A stretch of DNA of 33,650 nt, taken from NCBI GenBank assembly GCA_012797085.1, contig JAAZPT010000310.1, forward strand, positions 1 through 33,650, written 5' to 3'. The position numbers and the translations under genes are program-made. Positions 1 to 8,957 of the stretch are shown in pieces. Below the pieces are notes generated by a model, which was not told where the DNA came from, ran no database searches, and saw only the letters and a list, made by a program, of their open reading frames with translations. This DNA is from Christensenellaceae bacterium (GTDB taxonomy: Bacteria; Bacillota; Clostridia; Christensenellales; Aristaeellaceae). The number at the start of each line of letters is the position of its first letter. Position 1 is the stretch's first letter.

Positions 1-306
1 AAGGGCGATAAGCGGGTAAATTTAAAGGATTTTAGAAGAGCCCACGGCACAAGACCCCTCAGTTTTGCGTCGAGTGAGGATTTGCTTGCCATTATGAAGT
101 TGGAGCCGGGCGCAGTTACTCCTTTAGGCTTACTTAATGATGACGATATACGTATTGAGTTTTATTTGGATAAAAGCTTTCTTGAAGGCGATTTCAGGAT
201 AGGCTGCCACCCAAACGACAACACGGCAACAATATGGCTGAATATAAATGATTTAATAAAAATTATTAAAGAACACGGAAATATTATCAATGTTGTGGAG
301 ATATAG
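1..306 (+). CDS. Prolyl-tRNA editing protein / YbaK-EbsC-ProX-type aminoacyl-tRNA deacylase, C-terminal part (5' truncated by window edge)
   Basis: Frame +1 is open from base 1 (KGDKRVNLKDFRRAHGTRPLSFASSEDLLAIMKLEPGAVTPLGLLND...FRIGCHPNDNTATIWL); the LxPGAVTPLGL...HPNDNTAT pattern is typical of ProX/PrdX editing proteins. Confidence 0.85.
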   Translation, partial: KGDKRVNLKDFRRAHGTRPLSFASSEDLLAIMKLEPGAVTPLGLLNDDDIRIEFYLDKSFLEGDFRIGCHPNDNTATIWLNINDLIKIIKEHGNIINVVEI

Positions 307-353
307 TTTTGGGAATGTAGAATAATATTTATGAAACATTGTATATAAACACT

Positions 354-379
354 AAAAAAGTAGGCAAAACCTACTTTTT
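354..379 (+). terminator. Rho-independent terminator after the tRNA deacylase gene
   Basis: AAAAAGTAGG-CAAAA-CCTACTTTTT hairpin followed by T-rich tract. Confidence 0.75.
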
Positions 380-450
380 ATTATTTTTAACACTTAAAAC
401 ATAAAATATTCAAAAAATTGATAAAAAATTAACATAATTTTTATTTTATA

Positions 451-459
451 TGTTATAAT
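451..459 (+). promoter_or_regulatory. Candidate extended -10 promoter (TGtTATAAT) for the alpha/beta hydrolase gene
   Basis: TG-t-TATAAT at 451-459, ~50 nt upstream of the ATG at 510; no clear -35. Shine-Dalgarno aaggagg precedes the start. Confidence 0.45.
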
Positions 460-509
460 AAAATCAGGTTAATAATAAATATTAACGGAAACATAAGGAG
501 GCGATCCAT

Positions 510-1325
510 ATGTTCTTAAACGCCAAAAACCTTGTTTTAAAACAAGGTAACTGTACTACGGAATATATTAAATTCGGCTATGGCAAAGAAAACATTATAG
601 GAATACCCGGCTTAGGTGATTCCTATACAAGCCTTAAGGGTAAAGCCTTCTTTTTAGCTTACTTTTTTAGAGTTTTTGCTAAAGATTATACTGTATATAT
701 GTTTGCACGCAAACGTCCACTTCCCCAAACTTATTCCACCAGGGAAATGGCAAAGGATATTGCCCTTGCCATGGATGAGCTTAACATAAAAGATGCTCAT
801 ATATTCGGAGCATCCCAAGGGGGCATGATAGCCCAATATTTAGCCATAGATTATCCCGAAAAGGTAAAAAAACTTGTTATTGCCATAAGTTTGGCAAGGC
901 AAAACGATGTTATTAAAGGGGCGTTAAACACCTGGATAACCATGGTGCAAAACAATGATTTTGCAGGTATGCTAAGGGATGGTGCTATAAAATCTTATAC
1001 ACCCAAAGGCTTTAAGTTAAGAAAACCCCTTATTCCCCTTATAGCATTATTAACAAAGCCCAAAAACTTTAATAGCTTTTTTACACAAACCAATGCTTGC
1101 TTAAGCCATGACAGCTACGATGAATTAAACAAAATTACAGCATCTACCTTTATTATAGGTGCGGAGAAGGATCAAATTGTAGGTGTTGAAGGCTCTAAGG
1201 AATTGGCTCAAGGTATAAAGGGCAGCCAACTGTATATTTACCCTACATATAGCCATGGAGTTTATGAGGAAGTCAAGGATTTTAACCAACGTATATACGA
1301 TTTTTTGCAAGGAGGCAAAGCATGA
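510..1325 (+). CDS. Alpha/beta hydrolase
   Basis: 271-aa ORF with nucleophile elbow GASQGG, oxyanion region GIPGLGDSY and C-terminal SHGVYEE His; SD aaggagg upstream. Confidence 0.85.
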   Translation: MFLNAKNLVLKQGNCTTEYIKFGYGKENIIGIPGLGDSYTSLKGKAFFLAYFFRVFAKDYTVYMFARKRPLPQTYSTREMAKDIALAMDELNIKDAHIFGASQGGMIAQYLAIDYPEKVKKLVIAISLARQNDVIKGALNTWITMVQNNDFAGMLRDGAIKSYTPKGFKLRKPLIPLIALLTKPKNFNSFFTQTNACLSHDSYDELNKITASTFIIGAEKDQIVGVEGSKELAQGIKGSQLYIYPTYSHGVYEEVKDFNQRIYDFLQGGKA

Positions 1326-1924
1326 GAATACTTAAAGATATACCCTTTAGAGAGATAAGGGGAGGCATTTGCTATATTCCGGAAAACGATAACATTAAAA
1401 AATTGCCTATAACAGATTATATGAAGGGTGATGAAAAAGCCAACGGTATAATTTGTTACGGCTATGTTGATTTTAATGCCGGAATATCCTTTGAAGTGCT
1501 TTGTAAGGCATATAAGGACCCGTCGGGCAACATAACGGGCTATGAGGGCAATAAAAACAAAAGCATAAAGCTCAGGCTTGCCAATGTTAAGGATTGCCAA
1601 GTTGTTATGCTGAACGATATAGAAATTTATAACGCCCATTCCAGCAAAATAGACGGCATAAACGATTATTATAAGGGAACAAAGGCGATAGAAAAATTGC
1701 GCAGCATAAACTATTCCTTTTTGGATCCGTTTCGACACCCGGAATATCCCGACGATATACAAGCCGCATTAGGTACAGAGTACCTTTGGGTAAGGTGCAA
1801 GCTTGTTCGGGATGATATATTTTACGGAACGCTTCTCAACGATTCTATACAAAACCCCGATTTACGCTCCGGGGAAGAAGTTATGTTTAAATATGAAAAT
1901 GGCAAGTGTGAAATAGTTTTGTAA
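1322..1924 (+). CDS. Hypothetical protein, translationally coupled to the hydrolase
   Basis: 200-aa ORF overlapping the upstream stop by 4 nt (ATGA); upstream aaggaggcaaagc SD. Confidence 0.7.
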   Translation: MRILKDIPFREIRGGICYIPENDNIKKLPITDYMKGDEKANGIICYGYVDFNAGISFEVLCKAYKDPSGNITGYEGNKNKSIKLRLANVKDCQVVMLNDIEIYNAHSSKIDGINDYYKGTKAIEKLRSINYSFLDPFRHPEYPDDIQAALGTEYLWVRCKLVRDDIFYGTLLNDSIQNPDLRSGEEVMFKYENGKCEIVL

Positions 1925-1978
1925 ATTCAAAAATTATAGGTTATACAAATTAGGGAATAATGGTATACAGAGTTGAAC

Positions 1979-2023
1979 AAAAAAAGATAAGCATAGATAT
2001 AATCTTTGCTTATCTTTTTAAAA
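1979..2023. terminator. Bidirectional terminator between convergent genes
   Basis: AAAAAAGATAAGCA ... TGCTTATCTTTTT inverted repeat with A-tract on one side and T-tract on the other. Confidence 0.7.
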
Positions 2024-2063
2024 TAAATTCATTTTTTATTATTTTTTAAAACACAAAAAATCT

Positions 2064-4457
2064 TTAAGAGTTTTTTAAGCCTTCTTCAAAAGAAGATTTG
2101 AATTTCAACAAGTTGTTTTTTGCAATTTTCATAACTCTAACAGACTCTTCCGTTTTTTTAATTTTATCCAATAATTCTTTCTTTTCTTTCTCATTTGCTT
2201 CATCTACCTTAAACCTTAATTCAACCAAACCTTTTTCAATATCTATAAGATTCTGAACATACTTTTCATAAACACTGTTGGAGTATTCAAGATCGTGCTC
2301 ATCATTAAGAAATATTTCTCTTACTGATACTAGTAATTTTGCAGATTGTATAATGGTGTATTTTTGGCCAACCAAAGCTGATGCACCAGCACCAAGCCCT
2401 AAAACAGCACCACCACCAAGTCCAAGAATAGCGCCGCCACCTACAATAACAGCCATACCGCCTGCCATTCCAGCACCGCCTATTGCAATTGCTCCACCAC
2501 CAAGGTAAGCGAGACAGGCACTAGCTAGGGCTGCACCATTAAGTCCTATAAATTTTGAGCCAACCAATGCGATAGCTATTTTTGGAGCCAATATTCCCGC
2601 TGTTGCAACGATAACTAAAGTAATAATAGCGGTAATAGTAATAGATCTTAATAAAGCTTTTAGAACTTCATTTAGTTCAAATAATACACTATTATGACAT
2701 TTTCTAAGCCTAGCAATATAACCTTTTGTGTAATAATCGCTACAGAAAAGAGAGTCAAGATAATTGTCACCAAGATCTTTTTTAAATCCATTAAATATGT
2801 TCTGAAGCATTTTATATTTTTGGCTCGGGACATTATTGCCTTTTTTATCTTTTTCAAGACCTAAAGTATAATATGGTTCAAAAAGCATGGCTTCAAGAAG
2901 AACCAAACGAAACCAAGTTTTGTGCGGTTCGTTTTCTTCAATCTTTTGAATTAATTCTTTTTCATCATTATACCAATTAATTTTAGCTCCTTTAACTTGT
3001 AAAAAACTTTCAAACCCACTTGAAATAATATTTTTCCACTCATTAAGCCAATCTAGTTTTAAGTTTTTGACACCTTCATAGTTAATTAACAACTTATTGT
3101 TTTGAATATCATTCATTGTTTTAAAATATTCAAGATTATACAATATTTCTGTTTGATCAACTGTTAAACAAAACTTTTCTAAACCCATATCGTCACCTAT
3201 TCTTTCATATATTTTCTTATCTGATTGTAAAAATGCAAACCTTTTTATATCTTCATACATTTTTTTGATGTTTTTTATATTTCTTGCTTTTAAACTCCAG
3301 CTTACATCTTCACCAATAGCAATAGCAAATCGTCCAATACCAACATAATTAACAGAAACCCAATATTTTTGAGAAACTACAGCTTCACCTATGTCAAGTG
3401 TTGTAAAAACTCCGGTTGAAATTGTAAGCATTCTTGCAATTGTGGGATTATTTGCTGGCATTATTTTTGACCATTCAATATTCTTTATATCTGAAAAAGA
3501 AGTAATATTATTTGCTTGCACCTCTATTGCAAAATGGCGAACAAAATAAAAACTTCGTACAAGACACTCATTTGCGATTAAAGGAAGGGCTTGCCTTCCA
3601 AGCTCGATTAAAAAGCCAAGCTCTCCACGTAAATCAAACTTTAATACGCTTTCTTTGATTAATAATCCATTTTCATCGCGCTTAGCAAATAAAGTTCCGT
3701 TAAAGAGTTTAGATAAAAACTTGGAAAGTGAATTATCATTAATATTTAGATTTTTAAAAAAAGGAAGTACTGATAATTCTTTTGCTAATGCAAGTATTGG
3801 ACCCGGAATTCCTACTCCGCCGCCTTTCCCGGCAGAAGTACTTGTTCCTGCCATATCACTAACGAGATGAAAAAACCAATAAAGTGTGCCGAATAATATT
3901 TTAGTAGGAATATCCTTGCCAATAAAAATCTTACTTGTTTCAGCAACATCAACAACCATAAAACAGCCGTTTACATCTGTACCATATGACTTAAATGTAA
4001 ATTGAGTAAGTAACGAAAACATTAAGCCAACAATTGTTGGGTGATGAGCAAAATCACGCAAATGATGTTGTAATCCTCCTCCAAAATTAGGAGTATTTCC
4101 ATCGCTTGGAATGTGAAATTTATTTTCAAGATATTCAATAGCAGATTGTAAATCATCACCTTTACAGCCATGCATCTTAGCAATTTTTTTAACGAAATCG
4201 TCAATTTTGTTATCTGCTATATCTCGTCCACGTTTTAAATTAAATTCTCCAACCCATAAAATGTCAAGCATACTACAGAATATTCCGCTAGCAATAGATA
4301 ACAAATAATCATATTTATCAGCTTGACTTGATAACAAATCAATTTGACTATTTAAGCCAAATATTATTTTATCAAGGTCAAATTCATTTTTAAATGCCAC
4401 ATCCTCATATGGCAAAAGCTTGATTTGAAGTTGTTTATTATCAGTCATAGTAATCAA
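2064..4457 (-). CDS. Hypothetical protein with C-terminal glycine-zipper transmembrane segment and coiled-coil tail
   Basis: 797-aa ORF; hydrophobic/glycine-rich ALVGSKFIGLNGAALASACLAYLGGGAIAIGGAGMAGGMAVIVGGGAILGLGGGAVLGLGAGASALVGQ followed by charged helical C-terminus; N-terminal GLQHHLRDFAHHPTIVGLMFSLLTQFTFKSYGTD. Confidence 0.7.
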   Translation of the reverse strand: MITMTDNKQLQIKLLPYEDVAFKNEFDLDKIIFGLNSQIDLLSSQADKYDYLLSIASGIFCSMLDILWVGEFNLKRGRDIADNKIDDFVKKIAKMHGCKGDDLQSAIEYLENKFHIPSDGNTPNFGGGLQHHLRDFAHHPTIVGLMFSLLTQFTFKSYGTDVNGCFMVVDVAETSKIFIGKDIPTKILFGTLYWFFHLVSDMAGTSTSAGKGGGVGIPGPILALAKELSVLPFFKNLNINDNSLSKFLSKLFNGTLFAKRDENGLLIKESVLKFDLRGELGFLIELGRQALPLIANECLVRSFYFVRHFAIEVQANNITSFSDIKNIEWSKIMPANNPTIARMLTISTGVFTTLDIGEAVVSQKYWVSVNYVGIGRFAIAIGEDVSWSLKARNIKNIKKMYEDIKRFAFLQSDKKIYERIGDDMGLEKFCLTVDQTEILYNLEYFKTMNDIQNNKLLINYEGVKNLKLDWLNEWKNIISSGFESFLQVKGAKINWYNDEKELIQKIEENEPHKTWFRLVLLEAMLFEPYYTLGLEKDKKGNNVPSQKYKMLQNIFNGFKKDLGDNYLDSLFCSDYYTKGYIARLRKCHNSVLFELNEVLKALLRSITITAIITLVIVATAGILAPKIAIALVGSKFIGLNGAALASACLAYLGGGAIAIGGAGMAGGMAVIVGGGAILGLGGGAVLGLGAGASALVGQKYTIIQSAKLLVSVREIFLNDEHDLEYSNSVYEKYVQNLIDIEKGLVELRFKVDEANEKEKKELLDKIKKTEESVRVMKIAKNNLLKFKSSFEEGLKNS

Positions 4458-4502
4458 ATCCTCGCAAATCTTAATATTCTTTAGTATGCATAATAAATTT
4501 TT

Positions 4503-4907
4503 TTACTGCCATTTAGAAAGAGCCAAGCCTTCTTTATCCTTAAAGTTTCCTGAAAGTATAGCAATAAAGTCAAAGAATACACCAATTCCCCAAAAACCAC
4601 CGGAAAATAAATAAAAAACACCTGTGCCAATTTTGCCTACATAAAACCTATGACCGCCTATCCAGCCCAAAAATAAGCACAAAAGCAGGGCTACCAAGCG
4701 GCTTTTTTCACTTGTTTCAGGGGTATATTTTACTTCCTTAACAACCTCTTTTACTATTACTTTGGGCGGCTCGGGTTCGTTAACATATATATGCTTATAT
4801 ATTACCTCCTTTTTAACAGGGGGCTCAGGCTTTTTTTCAACATAACCGCAATACTCACATTTGTCTACTTTTATATGTGCTCCGCAACAGGGGCATTTTC
4901 CGGCCAT
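4503..4907 (-). CDS. Zinc-ribbon + TM2 domain-containing membrane protein
   Basis: CPCCGAHIKVDKCEYCGY zinc-ribbon and TM2 signature LLCLFLGWIGGHRFYVGKIGTGVFYLFSGGFWGIGVFFDFI. Confidence 0.85.
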   Translation of the reverse strand: MAGKCPCCGAHIKVDKCEYCGYVEKKPEPPVKKEVIYKHIYVNEPEPPKVIVKEVVKEVKYTPETSEKSRLVALLLCLFLGWIGGHRFYVGKIGTGVFYLFSGGFWGIGVFFDFIAILSGNFKDKEGLALSKWQ

Positions 4908-4934
4908 TTTATCCTCCTAAATAATAAAGTTTTT

Positions 4935-4987
4935 AACTAAATCTCATACCAAATAATCTCGTTGGCTTCCATATCCAAATCGAAGCT
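4935..4987. repeat. 53-bp perfect direct repeat, copy 1 (orphan copy of the GH112 gene's 3' end)
   Basis: aactaaatctcataccaaataatctcgttggcttccatatccaaatcgaagct identical to 6222-6274; minus strand encodes SFDLDMEANEIIWYEI-stop. Confidence 0.95.
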
Positions 4988-5005
4988 TGTTTGTTTTAAT
5001 TGTGG

Positions 5006-5863
5006 TTAGTTTTTGTTATGACCTGTACTTTCCTCTCTCGTCATAAGAACACGTTTCCAGTAGTTTTCCCTGTCATCTATGCTATTTTCATCCCATGCTT
5101 GTACAATTTCTAAAAGAGTAAATTTATAATACTGGCGAACGTATTCCATACCCTTGTTCTCCACCAGTTGTATTAAATCGACATCGCCACCATGCCCGTC
5201 AACAATGTAATCGTTCCATCTTTGCCATATCCCGTATTCTCCAGCGGCTTTACCCACGTATTTTTTGACAGTCTTGGTATCGGTGATCAGGTATATTCCT
5301 TTAATTGATAGTGCATTTTTCCAAACCTGATTATCTTTCAAAATTACGTTTTCAAGTGTTCTAAACGGAATATCGAGATTTTTATATCCCGGGAAAACAT
5401 GTGTCGAATACTTCTCTTCCAGCAATTCTTTTACGATAAGGCGCGGGAAATAAGTCTCCATATTGTTACGAACTCTACGTTCATTATGTGCATACTTAAT
5501 TTTTAGTCGGCCTATGAACTTGCTGTAATCGTCGCACAATTCCACCTCGTAAGGGTAGTCGTTTCCGAGAGTTAAATTTCTATTGACCACTCTCCAAATA
5601 CCACCAAAAAGCCATGTGTTGCGCTCAGGATAAAATGAGATCAATGAAAAGATAAAGTCACGATTAAAGTCATTTCTTGGTATTTTTTCTGAGCCATCTT
5701 CTTCATGTGCATTTGAGTAGCTGTTCCATTCACGCCATTCGTTCATGTCTCTCATAAACGCAACCAATGGTTCAAAACCATCAGCACACTTAGCAAAATG
5801 TATTTTGTAGTTTTTTAATGGAGAAAGGTTGGTAAAAAGTTCGGAAAGATAAATATCTGCCAT
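5006..5863 (-). CDS. GIY-YIG nuclease-domain protein with uncharacterised N-terminal domain
   Basis: C-terminal GIYLITDTKTVKKYVGKAAGEYGIWQRWNDY ... DRENYWKRVL carries the GIY / Y(V)G / Arg / Glu pattern of GIY-YIG nucleases. Confidence 0.8.
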   Translation of the reverse strand: MADIYLSELFTNLSPLKNYKIHFAKCADGFEPLVAFMRDMNEWREWNSYSNAHEEDGSEKIPRNDFNRDFIFSLISFYPERNTWLFGGIWRVVNRNLTLGNDYPYEVELCDDYSKFIGRLKIKYAHNERRVRNNMETYFPRLIVKELLEEKYSTHVFPGYKNLDIPFRTLENVILKDNQVWKNALSIKGIYLITDTKTVKKYVGKAAGEYGIWQRWNDYIVDGHGGDVDLIQLVENKGMEYVRQYYKFTLLEIVQAWDENSIDDRENYWKRVLMTREESTGHNKN

Positions 5864-5983
5864 TGTTGAGCTCCTTTTGTCAAAATAGTTTATTGATGTC
5901 CATTGTTTGTATTTATTGAAATATTCCTTGCCGAGCGACCATGGATAATTATCTAGCTCTTTGAGGTTATATTTACCTAAATA

Positions 5984-6154
5984 TTAGAATGCACGAAATG
6001 CTTCAAGTATTGCTTTGAATGAGGCATATTCTTTAAGCTTGCTATTCTGAAATGAAGTGAGTCGGTCGATCTTTTGGTAATGCCGCAGCACTTCATCAAC
6101 GAGAGTTACATTGCCTTGCTTAAGGTACTCGTCAATACTAAGGGCAAGATGTGC
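5984..6154 (-). pseudogene. Remnant C-terminal coding fragment inside the repeat-bounded insertion
   Basis: Open minus frame AHLALSIDEYLKQGNVTLVDEVLRHYQKIDRLTSFQNSKLKEYASFKAILEAFRAF* without a start; an in-frame stop lies just upstream (MQGVSSC*AHLAL...). Confidence 0.4.
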
Positions 6155-6221
6155 TTAGCAACTGGATACACCTTGCATATATTTGTACTATAAAAATCGT
6201 AAGGAAAGCTTTTAACATACC

Positions 6222-6274
6222 AACTAAATCTCATACCAAATAATCTCGTTGGCTTCCATATCCAAATCGAAGCT
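6222..6274. repeat. 53-bp perfect direct repeat, copy 2 (functional 3' end of the GH112 gene)
   Basis: Identical to 4935-4987, offset 1287 bp. Confidence 0.95.
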
Positions 6275-8380
6275 GCTGCCGTCGCCCCTGTAAATTGTTG
6301 TACTTAGGGGCTCATATGTGTTGTTTATAACGCAATATTTGCCGTTGGCAACATAGGCGTGCACTTCAGCATTGTAGTTGCTGCTGTACCAGGTTTTAAG
6401 CATGTTTTCGCTGTTACTTGCCCAAAGTATTGCTCTATGCAACAACCTTGAGTTTTCAAAACTATAAGGTAAGCCGCTTATATAAACGCCTCTGCCTTTG
6501 CCGAACTCGTTTACAGCCAAGTTTACACGCTCATCATCAAGGCTTAATATTTTTGTACCTTCAAGGGCAAAAATGTTCTTTTGACCTGTACCGAAGTCAA
6601 TTTTCCCTGCAACATCTTCTGTGATAAAGTGCTTGTGCTTATCCCAATTATATTTATCACAGCCCAAGGTAAAGCCATATTCCAACTCAACGCCCAACAC
6701 GCTTGGCAACTGTATAAAGCTGCCCTGATACTGTACAGCGGCGGGCTCGCCTATGCCGATAAAGCCGCCACCCTTGGCAACAAAGCTTTTTACTGCCGTT
6801 GTAATTACGGGGTTTGTCCAATACATGCCGCCGCTGTGAGCGGTGTAGGCATCTCCCACATTTATTATAACATCAAAATCATTTAATAAGTTGTTATTTT
6901 CTAAAATATCATCAAAGCTTATAAAGCTAACATCAAAGGGAGCCCCTGATAAAGCCTCAATAACGCCGGCATAATAATAGTTTGTTTTTTTATAAAGGGC
7001 ATGATGCACCATGTGGGCACCCCATGCACGCATTTTGCCCCAGGTATTCAGCACGGCCACTTTTTTAAAGCAATAGGGAGTACAGCCTTGAACATTGTTA
7101 TATAGCGTTCTGAATTCATCACAAACCTGCTTAACATATTCTATAAAATCGGGGAATTGCAACGCCAGCTTTAAATAGCCGCCGTAGCCTATGCGGTCTA
7201 TGGGCTTGCGAAGTATGGCACGCCTTGCAGTAACCCAGTTTATTTTGGCTTCTTTTACCGGATCGCCCCCTTCATAGAACGTATCGGGGAAGAAGTAGGG
7301 CAAAAGCCTGCCCTCTGTATATTTAACGCCCTCAATATCGCTAATAAGCCTTAGTGTTGAGCCGTTGCCCACACTGCCCACAACGGCATCTATTCCCATT
7401 GTGGCAAACTCGGGCATAAAGGGCTCTGTGCCTATCCAGTGGTCGCCAAGGAACATCATAGCTTCTTTGCCGAGCTCATGGGTTAAATCGGTAATTTCCC
7501 TTACAAGCTTGGCAACTTCTCTGCGTTGGAAGGCTTGAAAGTCCTTATATTCCTTGCCGGCTATTCTGTATTGATTGTTATGATAGCCTTGGTCTATTAT
7601 AAACTCGGGCCTGAATTTGTAGCCAACTTCAGCCTCAAACTGCTTAAGTATATAGGGGCTTACACTGGCGCTGTAACCGTACCAGTCAACATATTTTTCC
7701 CTGGCCTGTTCATCAAAAAGCAATGTAAACTGATGGAAAAACGTTGTATAGCGAATTACATCCACATAGGGGTGATCCGCAACGAACTTTTTTAAACGCT
7801 CCATTGTAAAAGCTTTTGTTTTAGGCTGCCTTACATCAAAGGTGATTTGGCGCTCAACGTTTTCCCAACTGTTTGTAACGGCATTGTACATATGCACAGG
7901 GTCCCAAATAATGTAGGCTAAAAAGCTTACCGTATAATCATGATATTGTATGCTTTTAAGGGTAAGGCTTGTTGTGGCTTCATCATAGCTCCATTGGCTT
8001 GGGGGCACAATATCACCGGTGCTCCTGTCTATAACCTCCCACCAACGGCTAATATCGTCATAGTTGTTAGGCTTCAGCATATCGGGGTAAAGGCCTTTCA
8101 TAAGGTTTATTGTTAAGCTGTCCCCTAAGGCTGTGTATTTGGGGGTCATAATATAAACCTGTTGAACTTCATCAGGGTTGGCGTTAGCCCATTCATTATC
8201 CTTGCGGGTGGTATAGTATGTAGAATAAATTTTAACATCGGCTGAGGATAACTCCTTAGGGAATTCCGTACCGTCGCAATCCCTTATGGCATCGGCGTCC
8301 AAGTAATCAATAAGCTCTAATGTTTGCGGAACAACGTCTAAATCTGTCGGTAATGTAACCCTTCCCTTGTTTATGCTCAT
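6224..8380 (-). CDS. GH112 1,3-beta-galactosyl-N-acetylhexosamine phosphorylase (or beta-galactosyl-rhamnose phosphorylase)
   Basis: 718-aa ORF with GH112-like sequence, e.g. FLGDHWIGTEPFMPEFATMGIDAVVGSVGNGSTLRLISDIEGVKYTEGRLLPYFFPDTFYEGGDPVKEAKINWVTARRAILRKPIDRIGYGGYLKLA; SD aaggag upstream. Subfamily specificity not determinable by eye. Confidence 0.9.
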   Translation of the reverse strand: MSINKGRVTLPTDLDVVPQTLELIDYLDADAIRDCDGTEFPKELSSADVKIYSTYYTTRKDNEWANANPDEVQQVYIMTPKYTALGDSLTINLMKGLYPDMLKPNNYDDISRWWEVIDRSTGDIVPPSQWSYDEATTSLTLKSIQYHDYTVSFLAYIIWDPVHMYNAVTNSWENVERQITFDVRQPKTKAFTMERLKKFVADHPYVDVIRYTTFFHQFTLLFDEQAREKYVDWYGYSASVSPYILKQFEAEVGYKFRPEFIIDQGYHNNQYRIAGKEYKDFQAFQRREVAKLVREITDLTHELGKEAMMFLGDHWIGTEPFMPEFATMGIDAVVGSVGNGSTLRLISDIEGVKYTEGRLLPYFFPDTFYEGGDPVKEAKINWVTARRAILRKPIDRIGYGGYLKLALQFPDFIEYVKQVCDEFRTLYNNVQGCTPYCFKKVAVLNTWGKMRAWGAHMVHHALYKKTNYYYAGVIEALSGAPFDVSFISFDDILENNNLLNDFDVIINVGDAYTAHSGGMYWTNPVITTAVKSFVAKGGGFIGIGEPAAVQYQGSFIQLPSVLGVELEYGFTLGCDKYNWDKHKHFITEDVAGKIDFGTGQKNIFALEGTKILSLDDERVNLAVNEFGKGRGVYISGLPYSFENSRLLHRAILWASNSENMLKTWYSSNYNAEVHAYVANGKYCVINNTYEPLSTTIYRGDGSSFDLDMEANEIIWYEI

Positions 8381-8449
8381 TTTAAATCTCCTTTATTGTT
8401 GTTATGCACAAATCACATAATGATATTCTACCATAAATAAAACAAACTT

Positions 8450-8492
8450 AAAGCCCTTAAGCAGTTTAATAAAACTTTGCAAAAGGGCTTAA
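8450..8492 (-). terminator. Putative terminator downstream of the 131-aa gene
   Basis: AAGCCCTT ... AAGGGCTT inverted repeat enclosing a second inner stem (GTTT/AAAC). Confidence 0.5.
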
Positions 8493-8511
8493 AAAATAAA
8501 TTGTAAATTAC

Positions 8512-8907
8512 TTATTCCACAAAATTGGCATAAACCTGCCATTTAAATGTGCCTTCACCATCACGCCTTTGGGCACTGCCGCTCAATATAAATGTATTTT
8601 TATTGGGTGTGCCGAAGCTTACACCGTCGGCGTTTTGCCATGCTTCAAAAAGGGCATCAAAATTATCGGGATTATCCCCTGTGCCAAAATCCAATTTATG
8701 GGGAGCCTTAAAACGAATACTGCTTATATACCTTTTTAAAAATTCGGGCTGTTTTTTAAATATAGCCAAGGCATACTCATAAATTTCCTTACCCATTTTA
8801 TCATGGGAGGGATCACTTATATCAAGCAAAAAATCTGTAGTTAATATATATATTCTAACCTGTTTTAAAGGCGGATCTTTTCTTTTTTTGTAGCCGAACA
8901 ATGCCAT
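8512..8907 (-). CDS. Hypothetical protein
   Basis: 131-aa ORF with SD aaggag upstream of the ATG. Confidence 0.6.
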   Translation of the reverse strand: MALFGYKKRKDPPLKQVRIYILTTDFLLDISDPSHDKMGKEIYEYALAIFKKQPEFLKRYISSIRFKAPHKLDFGTGDNPDNFDALFEAWQNADGVSFGTPNKNTFILSGSAQRRDGEGTFKWQVYANFVE

Positions 8908-8957
8908 AAATCAAACTCCTTTTTTATTTAAAATTTAATTTTGTTTTAAAAACTTTT

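Noticed and set aside
1262-1762. 166-aa minus-strand ORF
   Set aside because: Antisense to two well-supported plus-strand genes with good ribosome-binding sites.
2278-2508. Plus-strand ORF encoding a proline-rich APAPSPKTAPPPSP-like protein
   Set aside because: It is the antisense shadow of the glycine/alanine-rich segment of the 797-aa minus-strand gene; no separate start signal.
4935-6274. Insertion as a classical IS element or composite transposon
   Set aside because: No transposase and no terminal inverted repeats seen; the 53-bp repeat is gene-derived and too long for a normal target-site duplication.
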